In this document: positions 1-10,527 of the stretch, piece by piece
Layout: each line of letters starts with the position of its first letter
Numbering within the stretch: the stretch's first letter is position 1
Assembly: GCF_900018785.1 (NCBI RefSeq)
Contig: NZ_FCOY01000007.1
Location: 642,632 to 706,631, forward strand
Reading direction: 5' to 3'
Source: Xanthomonas massiliensis
GTDB taxonomy: Bacteria > Pseudomonadota > Gammaproteobacteria > Xanthomonadales > Xanthomonadaceae
Length of the DNA stretch: 64,000 nucleotides
The notes under the pieces: model-generated
What the model saw: the letters and a program-made list of their open reading frames with translations, nothing else
Database searches by the model: none
Told to the model about the DNA's origin: nothing
Made by a program: the position numbers and the translations under genes

Positions 1-665
1 TCCTGCGTGCGCGCGAGGAAGGCTTCCACCTGCGCGGCCACGTCGGCCACCACGCCCGGCGCCGGCTGGGCGGCGTCAATCAGGCGGAAACGCTGCGGGT
101 CGGCCTCGGCACGCTGGCGGAAGGCCTGGCGCACCCGTTCGAAGAACGCGTCCTGCTCGCGCTCGATGCGGTCCGGGAACAGGTCGCGCCCGGCGGCACG
201 GGCGCGGCCGATGCGCACGTCCACGTCCAGCAGCAGGGTCAGCCCCGGCTGCACGCCGACCACGCGCCGTTCCAGCTCGGCGATCCAGGCCGGATCCAGC
301 CCGCGCCCGGCGCCCTGGTAGGCGTAGCTGGAATCGGTGAAGCGGTCGCTGACCACGTAGGCGCCGCGGGCCAGGGCCGGCAGCACCTGTCGCTGCACGT
401 GCTGGGCGCGGGCGGCGAACACCAGCAGCAGCTCGGCCTGGGCCACCGGCGGCTCGACCTCGTCCGCACCGGACTGCCCGCCCAGCACCAGCGCGCGGAT
501 GCGCTCGGCCAGCGGCGTGCCGCCCGGCTCGCGGGTCAGCACCACCTCGTGGCCGTGCGCGGCCAGGCAGGCGTGGATGGCCTCGATCGCGGTGGTCTTG
601 CCCGCCCCCTCGCCGCCCTCCAGGCTGATCAGGCGCGGATGCCGCGGCAACGGAACGCCGCTCAT
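1..665 (-). CDS. tmk: Thymidylate kinase, cut by the window edge
   Basis: Phosphorylates dTMP to dTDP in the cytoplasm for DNA synthesis. Reading the minus strand from ATG at 665 gives an open frame of 221 codons to the window edge, close to the full length of the family. The P-loop GGEGAGKTT lies at residues 17-25. A DRF motif and an arginine-rich lid-like stretch follow. The start ATG overlaps the mltG stop (ATGA, 662-665), so translation is probably coupled to mltG. The C-terminal end lies outside the window. The mltG-tmk order is usual in gammaproteobacteria. Confidence 0.93.
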   Translation of the reverse strand, partial: MSGVPLPRHPRLISLEGGEGAGKTTAIEAIHACLAAHGHEVVLTREPGGTPLAERIRALVLGGQSGADEVEPPVAQAELLLVFAARAQHVQRQVLPALARGAYVVSDRFTDSSYAYQGAGRGLDPAWIAELERRVVGVQPGLTLLLDVDVRIGRARAAGRDLFPDRIEREQDAFFERVRQAFRQRAEADPQRFRLIDAAQPAPGVVADVAAQVEAFLARTQ

Positions 666-1720
666 TGCGCCTGGACTCCGCCGCGCGCCTGGCGCAGGCG
701 CTGCAGGTAGCGGGCCACCGCCGCGGTGTGCTCGGCGTAGGTGGCCGAGAACACGTGCGCGCCGGAACCGTCGCCGACGGCGACGAAGTACAGGCTCTCG
801 CCCGGCGCCGGGTGGGTGGCGGCCATCAGTGCATCGCGCCCGGGCATGGCGATCGGCGTGGGCGGCAGGCCCGGCCGGGTGTAGGTGTTGTACGGGGTGT
901 CGGTGGTCAGGTCGCGCTTGCGGATGTCGCCGTCGTAGGCCTCGCCGAGGCCGTAGATCACGCTCGGGTCGGTCTGCAGCAGCATGCCCTTGCGCAGGCG
1001 CCGCACGAACACCCCGGCGATCTGTGCGCGCTCGCTGGCCAGGGCGGTCTCCTTCTCCACGATCGAGGCCAGGACCAGCGCCTGGTCCGGGCCCTGCAGC
1101 GGCAGGTCCGCCGCGCGCGAGGCCCAGGCCTCGGCCAGGGCCGCGTCCATGGCCCTGTGGGCGCGGGCGAGCACCTCCAGGTCGGTGTCGCCGCGCTGGT
1201 AGAGGTAGGTCTCCGGCAGGAAGCGGCCTTCCGGATGCTGGCCGGGAAAGCCCAGCCGCGCCATCAGCTCGGCGTCGGACAGCGCGGCGGTGGCATGCAC
1301 CAGCGGCGTGGCGGCGCCGAGCGCCGCGCGCAGCTGGCGGATGTTCCAGCCATCGACGAGGGTGAAGCGGTACTGGACCACCTTGCCGTCGCGCATGCGC
1401 GCCAACAGCGTGCGCGGGCTCGCCGCTGGCTGCAGCGCGTACTCGCCGGCCTTGATCCGGCCGGCCGCGCCGGTCAGCCGCGCCAGCAGGCGCCATTCCA
1501 GGTCGCTGCCGGCCACGCCTGCGTTGCGCAGGTTGCGCACCACCCCGGGCAGCGAGTCGCCGCGCGCCACCACCAGGCTCGGTACCTGCGCGGCCTGCGG
1601 CGTGTCGGCGAAGTGTTCGAAGCGCAGCCACGCCCAGGCGCATACGGCCGCCAGTGCCAGCAGGCACGCCAGCGCCGCCGCCACCCATGTCCCGCATCCG
1701 CGCCTGCCCGCCACGTTCAC
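662..1720 (-). CDS. mltG: Endolytic murein transglycosylase MltG (YceG family)
   Basis: Inner-membrane enzyme that cuts nascent glycan strands and helps set their length. The 352 residues start with a single membrane anchor (about 11-33), followed by a periplasmic LysM-like region and the YceG catalytic domain. The family motif IVEKET is present, with the probable catalytic Glu at about residue 222, and the typical TDPSVIYG segment follows. The start is GTG at 1720. Only 85 bases separate it from fabF, so the aminodeoxychorismate lyase gene pabC, which sits here in some gammaproteobacteria, is absent from this position. Confidence 0.93.
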   Translation of the reverse strand: MNVAGRRGCGTWVAAALACLLALAAVCAWAWLRFEHFADTPQAAQVPSLVVARGDSLPGVVRNLRNAGVAGSDLEWRLLARLTGAAGRIKAGEYALQPAASPRTLLARMRDGKVVQYRFTLVDGWNIRQLRAALGAATPLVHATAALSDAELMARLGFPGQHPEGRFLPETYLYQRGDTDLEVLARAHRAMDAALAEAWASRAADLPLQGPDQALVLASIVEKETALASERAQIAGVFVRRLRKGMLLQTDPSVIYGLGEAYDGDIRKRDLTTDTPYNTYTRPGLPPTPIAMPGRDALMAATHPAPGESLYFVAVGDGSGAHVFSATYAEHTAAVARYLQRLRQARGGVQAQ

Positions 1721-1805
1721 CTCGCCTTGCCCGCCGCGGCGGCCCGGATCGAGCGGACCGCCTCCTCCTGCCGGGCGCCGTCGCGCCCCTGCACCGCCGT
1801 CGCCA

Positions 1806-3038
<1,233 letters not shown>

Positions 3039-3084
3039 TGCGGATTCTCCTGACCCTTGGATGGCGAAGCTGGCCCCTCAAACA

Positions 3085-3110
3085 CATGGGGCCGCGGATG
3101 CGGCCCCATG
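3085..3110 (-). terminator. Hairpin between acpP and fabF
   Basis: A perfect 11-bp inverted repeat (CATGGGGCCGC / GCGGCCCCATG) with a 4-base loop. On the minus strand it is followed by TGTTTG, a weak T tract. I infer a partial terminator or 3'-end stabiliser that lets acpP mRNA accumulate above fabF mRNA, which fits the large amount of ACP cells need. Confidence 0.6.
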
Positions 3111-3161
3111 GTTGGTGCGGCGCGGCGGGGGCCTGAGCCTGGTGCCGCGCGACCGCTCACG

Positions 3162-3401
3162 TCAGCTCTTGACGTGGGCCTTGACGTAGTCGATGGCCTG
3201 CTGGACGGTGGTGATCTTCTCGGCTTCCTCGTCCGGGATCTCGCACTCGAATTCCTCCTCGAGGGCCATCACCAGCTCGACGGTATCCAGCGAGTCGGCG
3301 CCGAGATCGTCGACGAACGATGCGCTGTTGGTGACTTCCTCTTCCTTGACGCCAAGCTGTTCGACGACGATTTTCTTGACGCGCTCTTCGATGGTGCTCA
3401 T
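3162..3401 (-). CDS. acpP: Acyl carrier protein
   Basis: Carries growing acyl chains on a phosphopantetheine arm through fatty-acid and lipid A synthesis. The protein is 79 residues and strongly acidic. The attachment motif GADSLD puts the modified Ser at residue 37. The start MSTIEERV (ATG at 3401) was chosen because it matches the family N terminus. The frame stays open upstream to 3524, but that extension looks unlike ACP. The 151-base gap to fabG leaves room for its own promoter. Confidence 0.97.
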   Translation of the reverse strand: MSTIEERVKKIVVEQLGVKEEEVTNSASFVDDLGADSLDTVELVMALEEEFECEIPDEEAEKITTVQQAIDYVKAHVKS

Positions 3402-3466
3402 GTAGGTTCTCGCTCCAGATGGAGGTAGGGGTGGTTCGTTGCCATCCAGCGATGGCCGCGTTGGAT

Positions 3467-3472
3467 AGTGTA
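3467..3472 (-). promoter_or_regulatory. Possible -10 element for acpP
   Basis: On the minus strand TACACT lies 65 bases before the acpP start, in the only sizeable gap of the fab cluster. It fits the TANNNT pattern of sigma-70 -10 boxes. No good -35 box is seen at the expected distance, so this is tentative. Confidence 0.35.
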
Positions 3473-3552
3473 GTGGAAAGCGGCCGCGCCTTGCATTCGG
3501 GCAAAACGCCTGCCGATCAACCACTTGGCGCGATCCCTGCGCCCCGGCACGG

Positions 3553-4296
3553 TCACGGCATGTACATGCCGCCGTTCACGTGCAGGGTTTCGCCGGTGAT
3601 GTAGCTGGCCGACGGGCCGGCCAGGAACGCCACCGCGCGGGCGATGTCGGCCGGCTCGCCCAGCCGGCCCAGCGCGATCTGCTCCAGCATCGCCTTCTTG
3701 CCTTCCTCGGGCAATGCGCGGGTCATGTCGGTATCGATGAAGCCGGGGGCGACGACGTTCACGGTGATGCCGCGCGAGCCGATCTCCTTGGCCAGCGACT
3801 TGGAGAAGCCGATGATGCCGGCCTTGGCCGCGGCGTAGTTCGCCTGCCCGGCATTGCCGGTCACTCCGATCACCGAGGCGATGCTGACGATGCGGCCCTT
3901 GCGCGCCTTCATCATGCCGCGCAGCACCGCCTTGGACATGCGGAACACGCTGGACAGGTTGGTGTCGAGGATGGCCTGCCAGTCCTCGTCCTTCATGCGC
4001 AGCAGCAGGTTGTCGCGGGTGATCCCGGCGTTGTTGACGAGGATGGAGACCGGGCCGAATTCCTTGGCCACCGCCTCCACCAGCGTCTCGCCGGCATCGG
4101 CGGCGGTGACGTCGAGCACGCGCCCGGCCCCGCCGTGGGCGGCCAGGCGCGCGCCGATCGCTTCGGCACCGGCGGGGGTGGTGGCGGTGCCGACCACGGT
4201 GGCGCCCTGGGCGGCCAGCTCGTCGGCGATGGCGGCACCGATGCCGCGCGAGGCACCGGTGACCAGGGCGATCTCGCCCTTCAGGGGTTGCGACAT
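3553..4296 (-). CDS. fabG: 3-oxoacyl-ACP reductase
   Basis: NADPH-dependent reduction of 3-oxoacyl-ACP, the first reductive step of each elongation cycle. This is a 247-residue short-chain dehydrogenase. The Rossmann motif TGASRGIG is near residue 14. NNAG lies mid-domain, and the catalytic Ser-Tyr-Lys set is visible as SIAS and YAAAK. The start MSQPLKGE has a strong ribosome site (AGGAG) seven bases upstream. It lies 32 bases downstream of fabD on the same strand. Confidence 0.96.
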   Translation of the reverse strand: MSQPLKGEIALVTGASRGIGAAIADELAAQGATVVGTATTPAGAEAIGARLAAHGGAGRVLDVTAADAGETLVEAVAKEFGPVSILVNNAGITRDNLLLRMKDEDWQAILDTNLSSVFRMSKAVLRGMMKARKGRIVSIASVIGVTGNAGQANYAAAKAGIIGFSKSLAKEIGSRGITVNVVAPGFIDTDMTRALPEEGKKAMLEQIALGRLGEPADIARAVAFLAGPSASYITGETLHVNGGMYMP

Positions 4297-4328
4297 GGGA
4301 ATTCTCCTGAGGAGGTTGGGCGGCGCGC

Positions 4329-5267
4329 TCAGGCGTGCCAGTCGGCCAGGGCGGCCTCGTAATCGGCCAGGGTGCCCAGCGCACGCGCCTGCACGGACTT
4401 GTCGATGCGCTTGGCCAGGCCGGTGAGCACCTTGCCTGGACCGCACTCGGCCACGCGCTCCACGCCCATGCCGGCCAGCGCCTGCATGCAACCGGTCCAC
4501 TGCACCGGCTGGTAGAGCTGGCGCACCAGCGCATCGCGGATGGCGTCCAGGTCCGGATGCACGCGCGCGTCCACGTTCTGCACGACCGGCAGCTGCGGCG
4601 CCTGCCAGCGCAGCGCGCCCATGGCCTCGGCCAGCTGGTTGGCGGCATCGCGCATCAGCGGGGTATGCGAGGGCACGCTCACCGCCAGCTTGACCGTCTT
4701 GCGCACGCCGCGCTCGGCGAGCAGCGCCAGGGCGCGGTCGACCGCGGCGGCATCGCCGCCGATGACCACCTGCCCGGGGGAGTTGTAGTTGGCCGGCACC
4801 ACCACCTGGCTTTCCGCCGCCTGCTGGCAGACCTCGGCCACCAGCGCATCGTCGGCGCCGATGACCGCGGCCATCGCGCCCACGCCGGCGGGCACGGCCT
4901 CCTGCATGAACTGGCCGCGCAGGCGCACCAGGCGCGCGCCCTCGTGCAGCGACAGCGCCCCGGCCGCGACCAGCGCGGTGTACTCGCCCAGGCTGTGGCC
5001 GGCCAGCGCCACCGGCGCCTGGCCATGCTCGAACTGCCACAGCCGCCACAGCGCGATGCCCGCGGCCAGCAACGCCGGCTGGGTGTACTCGGTGCGGTTG
5101 AGCATCTGCTCCGGCCCGGACTGCGAGAGCGTCCACAGGTCCACGTCGGCGCCGTCGGAGGCCTCGGCGAACGCCTCGCGCACCAGCGGATGGCGCTCGG
5201 CCAGTTCGGCCAGCATGCCGACCGACTGCGAACCCTGGCCGGGGAAGACGAAAGCGAGCTTGGTCAC
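4329..5267 (-). CDS. fabD: Malonyl-CoA:ACP transacylase
   Basis: Loads malonyl groups from CoA onto ACP. With GTG at 5267 (VTKLAFVFPGQGSQ) the protein has 312 residues, the usual length. The frame stays open to 5375, but that extension is low-complexity and unlike the family. FPGQGSQ near the N terminus and the nucleophile elbow GHSLGE (Ser at about 92) are both present. It lies in the fab cluster upstream of fabG. Confidence 0.95.
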   Translation of the reverse strand: MTKLAFVFPGQGSQSVGMLAELAERHPLVREAFAEASDGADVDLWTLSQSGPEQMLNRTEYTQPALLAAGIALWRLWQFEHGQAPVALAGHSLGEYTALVAAGALSLHEGARLVRLRGQFMQEAVPAGVGAMAAVIGADDALVAEVCQQAAESQVVVPANYNSPGQVVIGGDAAAVDRALALLAERGVRKTVKLAVSVPSHTPLMRDAANQLAEAMGALRWQAPQLPVVQNVDARVHPDLDAIRDALVRQLYQPVQWTGCMQALAGMGVERVAECGPGKVLTGLAKRIDKSVQARALGTLADYEAALADWHA

Positions 5268-5393
5268 GTGCGCGGGCACCTGGTTACGGGGCGAAGGCGG
5301 GGATGATACGGGCGAAAGCGCCGATGCGTCTGTACCGTCGCGTATGCCGGCACCGCGCGGCAGCGGCCGCGGCACATGCCCTGGCCACGGGCT

Positions 5394-6101
5394 TCAGGCG
5401 CGCGCGGCCTGCTCCAGCACGGCGATGGCCAGCGCCAGTTCGCGCCCGGAACGGCCCAGCGGCGCGGCGACGCGGCCCAGCCAGGACAGGCGCCGGCAGG
5501 CCCCGTGCAGGATCGTGCGCACCCGGACCGGCTCGTCGGCGAAGGCGGCGGCGAGCAGCGCGGCCAGCGCTTCGCGGCGCGCCAGGTAATGGCGCGCGAA
5601 GCCGTGGCCGAACAGCAGCCAGTCGCGCGCCTGCGCCTGCGCCAGGTCCATGACCTGCAGCGGATCCTCCTCGAAATCGAGGAAGGCCACGCGCGTGCCG
5701 TCCCAGGTCATGTTGCGCGGCAGCGGCTGGCCGAAGCAGGCGCCGCCGCGATGCGCGGCCACCATGTCGGCCAGTACCTGGCGCACCAGCCGGTCGCGGC
5801 CGGCGTCGTCGCTTTCCTTGAGGCAGGCCGCCAGCGAGCGGCCGGTATCGGCCAGCACCAGGCAGCGCTTGCCCTGGCCGAGCACCGCCGGCACGTTCAC
5901 GCCCTGGGCATGCAGTTGCGCCAGGCGCCGTGCCTCGACCTCGCGCGCCCGCGCGCCGCCGGGATGGGGCGGCGGCCGCAGCGCCGCCACGCCGAGCAGG
6001 CGCGCGCACGCGGCCAGCACGCCCAGCGACAGGGCGCGCTCGCCTTCCGGATAGAGCTTGAGCCAGACCCGCCGGCCCTGCAGGGTGATCGCCTCGGCCA
6101 T
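5394..6101 (-). CDS. Kinase-fold protein in the fab operon, possibly a pseudokinase
   Basis: 235 residues resembling the small Kdo/WaaP or BUD32-like kinases. Lys15 in WLKLYPEG could be the ATP lysine, and DFEED at 142-146 resembles the metal-binding loop. Where active members have an HGD-like catalytic loop ending in Asn, this protein reads FGQPLPRN at 123-130. The catalytic Asp position is therefore Gln by my alignment, while Asn is kept. It lies between fabH and fabD on the same strand, which suggests an envelope-lipid role. The substrate is unknown. Confidence 0.6.
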   Translation of the reverse strand: MAEAITLQGRRVWLKLYPEGERALSLGVLAACARLLGVAALRPPPHPGGARAREVEARRLAQLHAQGVNVPAVLGQGKRCLVLADTGRSLAACLKESDDAGRDRLVRQVLADMVAAHRGGACFGQPLPRNMTWDGTRVAFLDFEEDPLQVMDLAQAQARDWLLFGHGFARHYLARREALAALLAAAFADEPVRVRTILHGACRRLSWLGRVAAPLGRSGRELALAIAVLEQAARA

Positions 6102-6135
6102 CGGCAGCTCCCGTCGCGGTGGTGCCGCGCGACGA

Positions 6136-7113
6136 TCAGTAGCGCAGCAGCGCCGAACCCCAGGTGAAACCGCCGCCGAAGGCCTCCAGCAGCACCAGCT
6201 GGCCGCGCTCGACTCGGCCGGAGCGGATCGCCACGTCCAGCGCCATCGGCACCGAGGCCGAGGAGGTGTTGCCGTGCTGGTCCACCGTCACCACCACCTG
6301 GTCCATGGACATGTCCAGGCGCTTGGCGGTGGCCTCGATGATGCGCAGGTTGGCCTGGTGCGGGATCAGCCAGTCCAGGTCGTGCTTGTCCAGGCCGTTG
6401 GCGGCCAGGGTCTCGTCGACCACGCCGTCCAGCGCCTTGACCGCGTACTTGAAGACGTCGTTGCCCTTCATCTGGATCCGGCAGCCGCCGCGCGGACCGC
6501 CGGTGAACCCGACCGACACGCCGATCGGATTCCACAGCAGCTCCTTCTTGCTGCCGTCGGCATGCAGGTGCGTGGACAGGATGCCGGTCTCGTCGTCGGC
6601 CTTGAGCACGACCGCGCCGGCACCGTCGCCGAACAGCACGCAGGTGGTGCGCTCGCTCCAGTCGACCATGCGGGTCAGCGTCTCCGCGCCGATCACCAGT
6701 ACGTGGCGGGCGTCGCCGGAGCGGATGAACTTGTCGGCCACCGCCAGGGCGTAGACGAAGCCCGAGCAGGCCGCGTTGACGTCCATGGCCGCGCAGCCGG
6801 CCGCGCCGAGGCGGGCCTGGACCAGGCAGGCGGTGGACGGGAACACCAGGTCGGGCGTGGTGGTGCCGACCACGATCATGTCCAGGTCGGCGGCCTCGAT
6901 GCCGGCCGCCTCCAGGGCACGCAGGGCGGCCTCGTGGGCCAGGTCGCCGGTGGTCTGGCCCTCGGCGGCGACATGGCGCTCACGGATGCCGGTGCGCGAA
7001 CGGATCCACTCGTCGCTGGTATCGACGATCTTGGCCAGGTCGTCGTTGGTCAGCACCTTCTCCGGCAGATAGCGGCCGGTACCGGCGATCCTGGCGTAGA
7101 TCCGATTGCTCAT
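6136..7113 (-). CDS. fabH: 3-oxoacyl-ACP synthase III (KAS III)
   Basis: Starts fatty-acid synthesis by condensing acyl-CoA with malonyl-ACP, and so helps choose straight or branched primers. The protein has 325 residues. The catalytic Cys is at about 116 in NAACSGF. The His and Asn of the triad lie in IPHQANLR and in the HGNTSSAS segment. ATG at 7113. It heads the fab gene run, 95 bases downstream of rpmF, as in many proteobacteria. Confidence 0.96.
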   Translation of the reverse strand: MSNRIYARIAGTGRYLPEKVLTNDDLAKIVDTSDEWIRSRTGIRERHVAAEGQTTGDLAHEAALRALEAAGIEAADLDMIVVGTTTPDLVFPSTACLVQARLGAAGCAAMDVNAACSGFVYALAVADKFIRSGDARHVLVIGAETLTRMVDWSERTTCVLFGDGAGAVVLKADDETGILSTHLHADGSKKELLWNPIGVSVGFTGGPRGGCRIQMKGNDVFKYAVKALDGVVDETLAANGLDKHDLDWLIPHQANLRIIEATAKRLDMSMDQVVVTVDQHGNTSSASVPMALDVAIRSGRVERGQLVLLEAFGGGFTWGSALLRY

Positions 7114-7181
7114 GCTGTTCCCTGGTCACGCACGGGCCGGCCGCGACCGGTCGGCCCGGAAAAAAGGAAGATTCCCTCGAT

Positions 7182-7200
7182 GCCCGCCGCGACGGCGGGC
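7182..7200 (-). terminator. GC hairpin between rpmF and fabH
   Basis: An 8-bp perfect inverted repeat (GCCCGCCG / CGGCGGGC) with a 3-base loop. On the minus strand a six-T run follows about 15 bases later, which is too far for a classical terminator. It may attenuate transcription from rpmF into fabH. Confidence 0.4.
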
Positions 7201-7208
7201 GCGACGGA

Positions 7209-7403
7209 TCAATCCTCTTCGACCACCGCGGACTTGGTGGTGATCACCTTCTTGCCGCGGTAGAAGCCGTCGGCGGTGATGTGGTGGCGGATATGCGTCT
7301 CGCCGCTGGTCGGGTCGGTCGACAGCTGCTTGGCGCTGAGCGCGTCGTGCATGCGGCGCTGGCCGCGGCGGGACGGGGTGACACGGGACTTCTGGACAGC
7401 CAT
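7209..7403 (-). CDS. rpmF: 50S ribosomal protein L32
   Basis: 64-residue basic ribosomal protein starting [17 protein letters not shown], which is diagnostic for L32. The middle carries GETHIRHHI and the end YRGKKVI. It follows yceD and precedes fabH on the same strand, the conserved yceD-rpmF-fab arrangement. The start ATG is at 7403. A short acidic tail (VVEED) ends the protein. Confidence 0.97.
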   Translation of the reverse strand: MAVQKSRVTPSRRGQRRMHDALSAKQLSTDPTSGETHIRHHITADGFYRGKKVITTKSAVVEED

Positions 7404-7491
7404 GGGAATGCTCCAAACTCGGGTTCGGTTGCTACATTGTGCGCCGCGCGAAGCCCGGCGCCGGTCTTGCGCCGTCGGCCGGGGCCGGCGG

Positions 7492-8010
7492 CTATCGTTC
7501 CTTCTTCAGCGCCGCCAGCGCCGCGAACGGGCTGGGCGTCACCTCTTCCTCCACCTCCGCCGGCCACTGCTGCTCGACCGGCGCGGAATCCGGCGCCACC
7601 GGCACCAGCGGTACCGCCAGCACCAGCTCGTCCTCGACCAGGTCGGCCGGGCGGACCATGCCGTCCTCGGGCACCAGCAACGGCTCGTACCCCGGCGGCA
7701 GCGCGGCCTCCTCGGCCTCGCTGCGGATCAGGCCCAGGCGCTGGACCAGCTTCACCGGCAGCACGAACCGCTGCAGGCTGCGCTGGCACTGCAGCGGCAG
7801 CCCGGCATCGATGCTCAGCTCCACGTACGGCGGGACCTTGAGCGTACCGTCGCCGCGCCCGAATTCCAGCGCGTAGCGGACCTCGCCCTCGGTGTCGAGC
7901 AGGCTGCCGGCCAGGCGCTGCAGCCGCGCCAGCGGCAACACGCCCTCGAACTGCCGGCGCGCGGCGGCCATCCGCCACACATCAAGCACTTCGGGCACGT
8001 TCGCGGACAT
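7492..8010 (-). CDS. yceD: YceD family protein (DUF177)
   Basis: 172-residue protein of the YceD/DUF177 family, found next to rpmF and linked in the literature to 23S rRNA accumulation. The start [10 protein letters not shown] (ATG at 8010) was chosen over the open extension to 8148 because the family begins this way. The C-terminal half is acidic and ends in the family-typical FAALAALK. On the minus strand TAACAT lies about 10 bases before the start, so the mRNA may have a very short leader. Confidence 0.88.
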   Translation of the reverse strand: MSANVPEVLDVWRMAAARRQFEGVLPLARLQRLAGSLLDTEGEVRYALEFGRGDGTLKVPPYVELSIDAGLPLQCQRSLQRFVLPVKLVQRLGLIRSEAEEAALPPGYEPLLVPEDGMVRPADLVEDELVLAVPLVPVAPDSAPVEQQWPAEVEEEVTPSPFAALAALKKER

Positions 8011-8020
8011 AAGCCGCAGA

Positions 8021-8026
8021 ATGTTA
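8021..8026 (-). promoter_or_regulatory. Possible -10 element for yceD-rpmF
   Basis: TAACAT on the minus strand ends 10 bases before the yceD ATG. A start 6-7 bases downstream would leave a leader of only a few bases. No ribosome site is seen before the ATG, which agrees with a near-leaderless transcript. Confidence 0.35.
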
Positions 8027-8119
8027 GGCAGCAGGCCGCCCCCTGTCAAATGGCCGCATGCCTTGCCGGCCCCGCCGCGGCCGTCCAGACTGCCGCTCCC
8101 GCCCTCGCCCCCGCCGCCG

Positions 8120-8698
8120 ATGACCGCCGCGCTGCTGCTCGCCTCCACGTCCCGCTACCGCCGCGAACTGCTCTCGCGCCTGCACCTGGCGTTCGAGGCG
8201 CTGGCACCGGCGGTGGACGAGGCCCCGGTGCCGGGCGAAGCGCCGGCCGAACTGGCCATGCGCCTGGCCCGGGCCAAGGCGGAGGCGGTGGCGCACCAGC
8301 ACCCGGCGGCCTGGGCCATCGGCTCGGACCAGGTCGCCGAACTGGAAGGCCGTCCGCTGGGCAAGCCCGGCGACGCCGCCACCGCACGCGCGCAGTTGGC
8401 GGCGATGTCCGGCCGCGCCGTGCGCTTCCATACCGCCGTGTGCCTGGCGCAGGGCCGGGAGCGGCGCCTGCAGGCGATGGACGCCACCACGGTCCACTTC
8501 CGCACCCTCTCCACCGCGGAGATCGCCCGCTACGTGGCCGCCGAGCAGCCGCTGGACTGTGCCGGCAGCTTCAAGTGCGAAGGCCTGGGCATCGCCCTGT
8601 TCGAGGCGATCGAGACCCGCGACCCGACCGCCCTGGTCGGCCTGCCGCTGATCGCCACCGCCGCCCTGCTGCGCCAGGCCGGCTACGCCGTGCCCTGA
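8120..8698 (+). CDS. maf: Maf/YceF-type nucleotide pyrophosphatase
   Basis: Hydrolyses non-canonical nucleoside triphosphates. The YceF branch acts on m7GTP. The protein has 192 residues. The N-terminal motif LASTSRYRRELL, the central IGSDQV, and the late GSFKCEGLG are all typical of the YceF branch. The ATG at 8120 gives the family length, and the open upstream frame is arginine- and proline-rich noise. It is divergent from yceD with about 110 bases between starts. Confidence 0.9.
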   Translation: MTAALLLASTSRYRRELLSRLHLAFEALAPAVDEAPVPGEAPAELAMRLARAKAEAVAHQHPAAWAIGSDQVAELEGRPLGKPGDAATARAQLAAMSGRAVRFHTAVCLAQGRERRLQAMDATTVHFRTLSTAEIARYVAAEQPLDCAGSFKCEGLGIALFEAIETRDPTALVGLPLIATAALLRQAGYAVP

Positions 8699-8704
8699 CC
8701 GGCC

Positions 8705-10495
8705 TCAGTGTGCCAGCGTCACGAGCGGACACCACAGGTATGGATACGGGTCGCCGCCGATCCGGGCCGGCATCGAACGGCAAGCCGCCGCATCGATCTC
8801 CAGACCGTATTCGGCCAGCACGGGATCGGCGGCAGCCACGGTTGCACGGTCGATCGCCGCCACGTCGAGCCGCTTGTCCGCACGCGGCAACAGGCGACAG
8901 CGATGGCCTTCCACCTGCAACTGCGCCCGATAACCCTGATCGATCATCCAGCGCAGGCCACGGCATCCCGGAGCCCGGGACAATCCCAGGCGGGCGGCCT
9001 GGTCGGCAATGCCCTGCAGCCGGAAGGCGCGGCGATCGACCGCGGCCGGCAACATCGCATAGTGCACCGGCCGTTCGTCCAGCAGATGCCGCAAGCGCGC
9101 GCGGTACGCAGGCCCGGGGACGAAGTTCGTCCCGATGCCGGCATACACGGCATCGGCCGGCAGGAACGGCATCCGCCAGGCCTGCGGCTCGCCTCCGACC
9201 AGCAGGACCATGCTCGCCGACGGGTTCGGCATGGGCGGCGCAGCGACCGCGAACGGCTGGCGCGCCCAGCCGGCGTGCCCCCAGTCGCGCCATCCGGCCA
9301 GCCCCACCAGCGCACAGGCGATCACGGCAACCGCGGCCAGGCGCGAGGCCCCGCGCCAGGGCAGCATGGCCACGGCCAGCCACAGCAGCAACGGCCCGAC
9401 GGCCTCCAGCACCACCAGGTAGCGATGGATGCTGAATACGCCCTGCCACAGGCAGTAGGCCACCACGAAGAACACGACCAGGGTGCGCACGCCGTCCGCC
9501 GAGGTTCCGACTGTGCGCGGCTGCACGCGCAAGGCGGCGAGGACCAGCCAGCCCAACCCGGCCAGGTAGAGCAGGGGCCACAGGCACTGCGGCAGCACGA
9601 TCTCGCTGATGCGATGGGGGTCTGCCGTGAACAGCAGCGGCCACAGCAGGTGCTCGGTCAACGAACGGGGCAGGAAGCGGGTATCGGCGATGCCTGCGAC
9701 AGTTGCCCAGGGCGAACCGAACCACTGGTTGAACTGAGGCAGCAGCGGGTTGCCGTAATGGCGGTACACCGCCCATAGCCAGGGCCCGGCCACCACGGCG
9801 AACACCGCCAGTGCGGCCAGCGCCATCAGCGCGGCCGCGCCCACGCGCCGGACGAACCGGCCACCGGCGGCCAGCGACGCCAGGCCCAGGGCCACCGCGT
9901 AGAGCGCATTGGTGAGCTTGAAGGCCACCGCCAGCCCCAGCAGCGCGCCTGCACAAAGCCACCATCGCCGGGCACGCACTCCCCGCCCTGCCGCCTGCTG
10001 TCCAGCCAGTACGCAGGCCAGGGCCGCGACCACGAACACCGCCGTGGTGGCATCGGCCATGTCGCCGCCGAGCTCGGACAGGAACGCGGCACCACACAGG
10101 CCGGCCAGGGCCAGCAGCGGCACTCGCCGTGCCCGGGCCGCACCCGGCGCCAGCACCTGCCAGCCCACCGCCATCAGCGCCGGGAACAGCAGTCCGTGCA
10201 AGGCGCCGACCAGCATGCCCGCAAGCGGTGCCGGCAGCATCTGCCACAACTGCCAATGCACCACGTCCAGCAGCGGGTTGAAGTAGGTCTGCATCTGCGC
10301 CGGCGCCAGGTCGATGCCCAGGCGCTGATGCAACGCCGCCCAGCCACCGTAGACGTGGTAGTTGCGCAGGTCCCAGTTGCCGTCCTGGCCACGCAGCAGC
10401 GCAGCGAATGCGCAAGCGGCCATGACCGTCGCCGAAGCGAAAACCGCATTGCCCCCCGAATGCAGGGCGAAACGGCGATCGAGCCAGCCCGCCAT
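8705..10495 (-). CDS. Polytopic membrane protein, GT-C-like, function unknown
   Basis: About 596 residues with roughly ten hydrophobic segments and a C-terminal soluble region of about 170 residues. I do not recognise a named family. The layout (NWDLRNYHVYGGWA after the first membrane segment, periplasmic loops between helices) resembles polyprenyl-linked GT-C glycosyltransferases. I chose ATG at 10495 (MAGWLDRR). A GTG at 10531 overlaps the stop of the upstream glycosyltransferase (GTGA) and is an alternative. It is last in a three-gene minus-strand block with two sugar-transfer genes. Confidence 0.75.
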   Translation of the reverse strand: MAGWLDRRFALHSGGNAVFASATVMAACAFAALLRGQDGNWDLRNYHVYGGWAALHQRLGIDLAPAQMQTYFNPLLDVVHWQLWQMLPAPLAGMLVGALHGLLFPALMAVGWQVLAPGAARARRVPLLALAGLCGAAFLSELGGDMADATTAVFVVAALACVLAGQQAAGRGVRARRWWLCAGALLGLAVAFKLTNALYAVALGLASLAAGGRFVRRVGAAALMALAALAVFAVVAGPWLWAVYRHYGNPLLPQFNQWFGSPWATVAGIADTRFLPRSLTEHLLWPLLFTADPHRISEIVLPQCLWPLLYLAGLGWLVLAALRVQPRTVGTSADGVRTLVVFFVVAYCLWQGVFSIHRYLVVLEAVGPLLLWLAVAMLPWRGASRLAAVAVIACALVGLAGWRDWGHAGWARQPFAVAAPPMPNPSASMVLLVGGEPQAWRMPFLPADAVYAGIGTNFVPGPAYRARLRHLLDERPVHYAMLPAAVDRRAFRLQGIADQAARLGLSRAPGCRGLRWMIDQGYRAQLQVEGHRCRLLPRADKRLDVAAIDRATVAAADPVLAEYGLEIDAAACRSMPARIGGDPYPYLWCPLVTLAH

Positions 10496-10527
10496 GGCCG
10501 TGGCCCGCGCGCGCAGGTCCCGGCCGG

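Noticed and set aside
239..469. Small minus-strand frame inside tmk
   Set aside because: It lies in another frame of the same strand as tmk, whose kinase motifs are clear.
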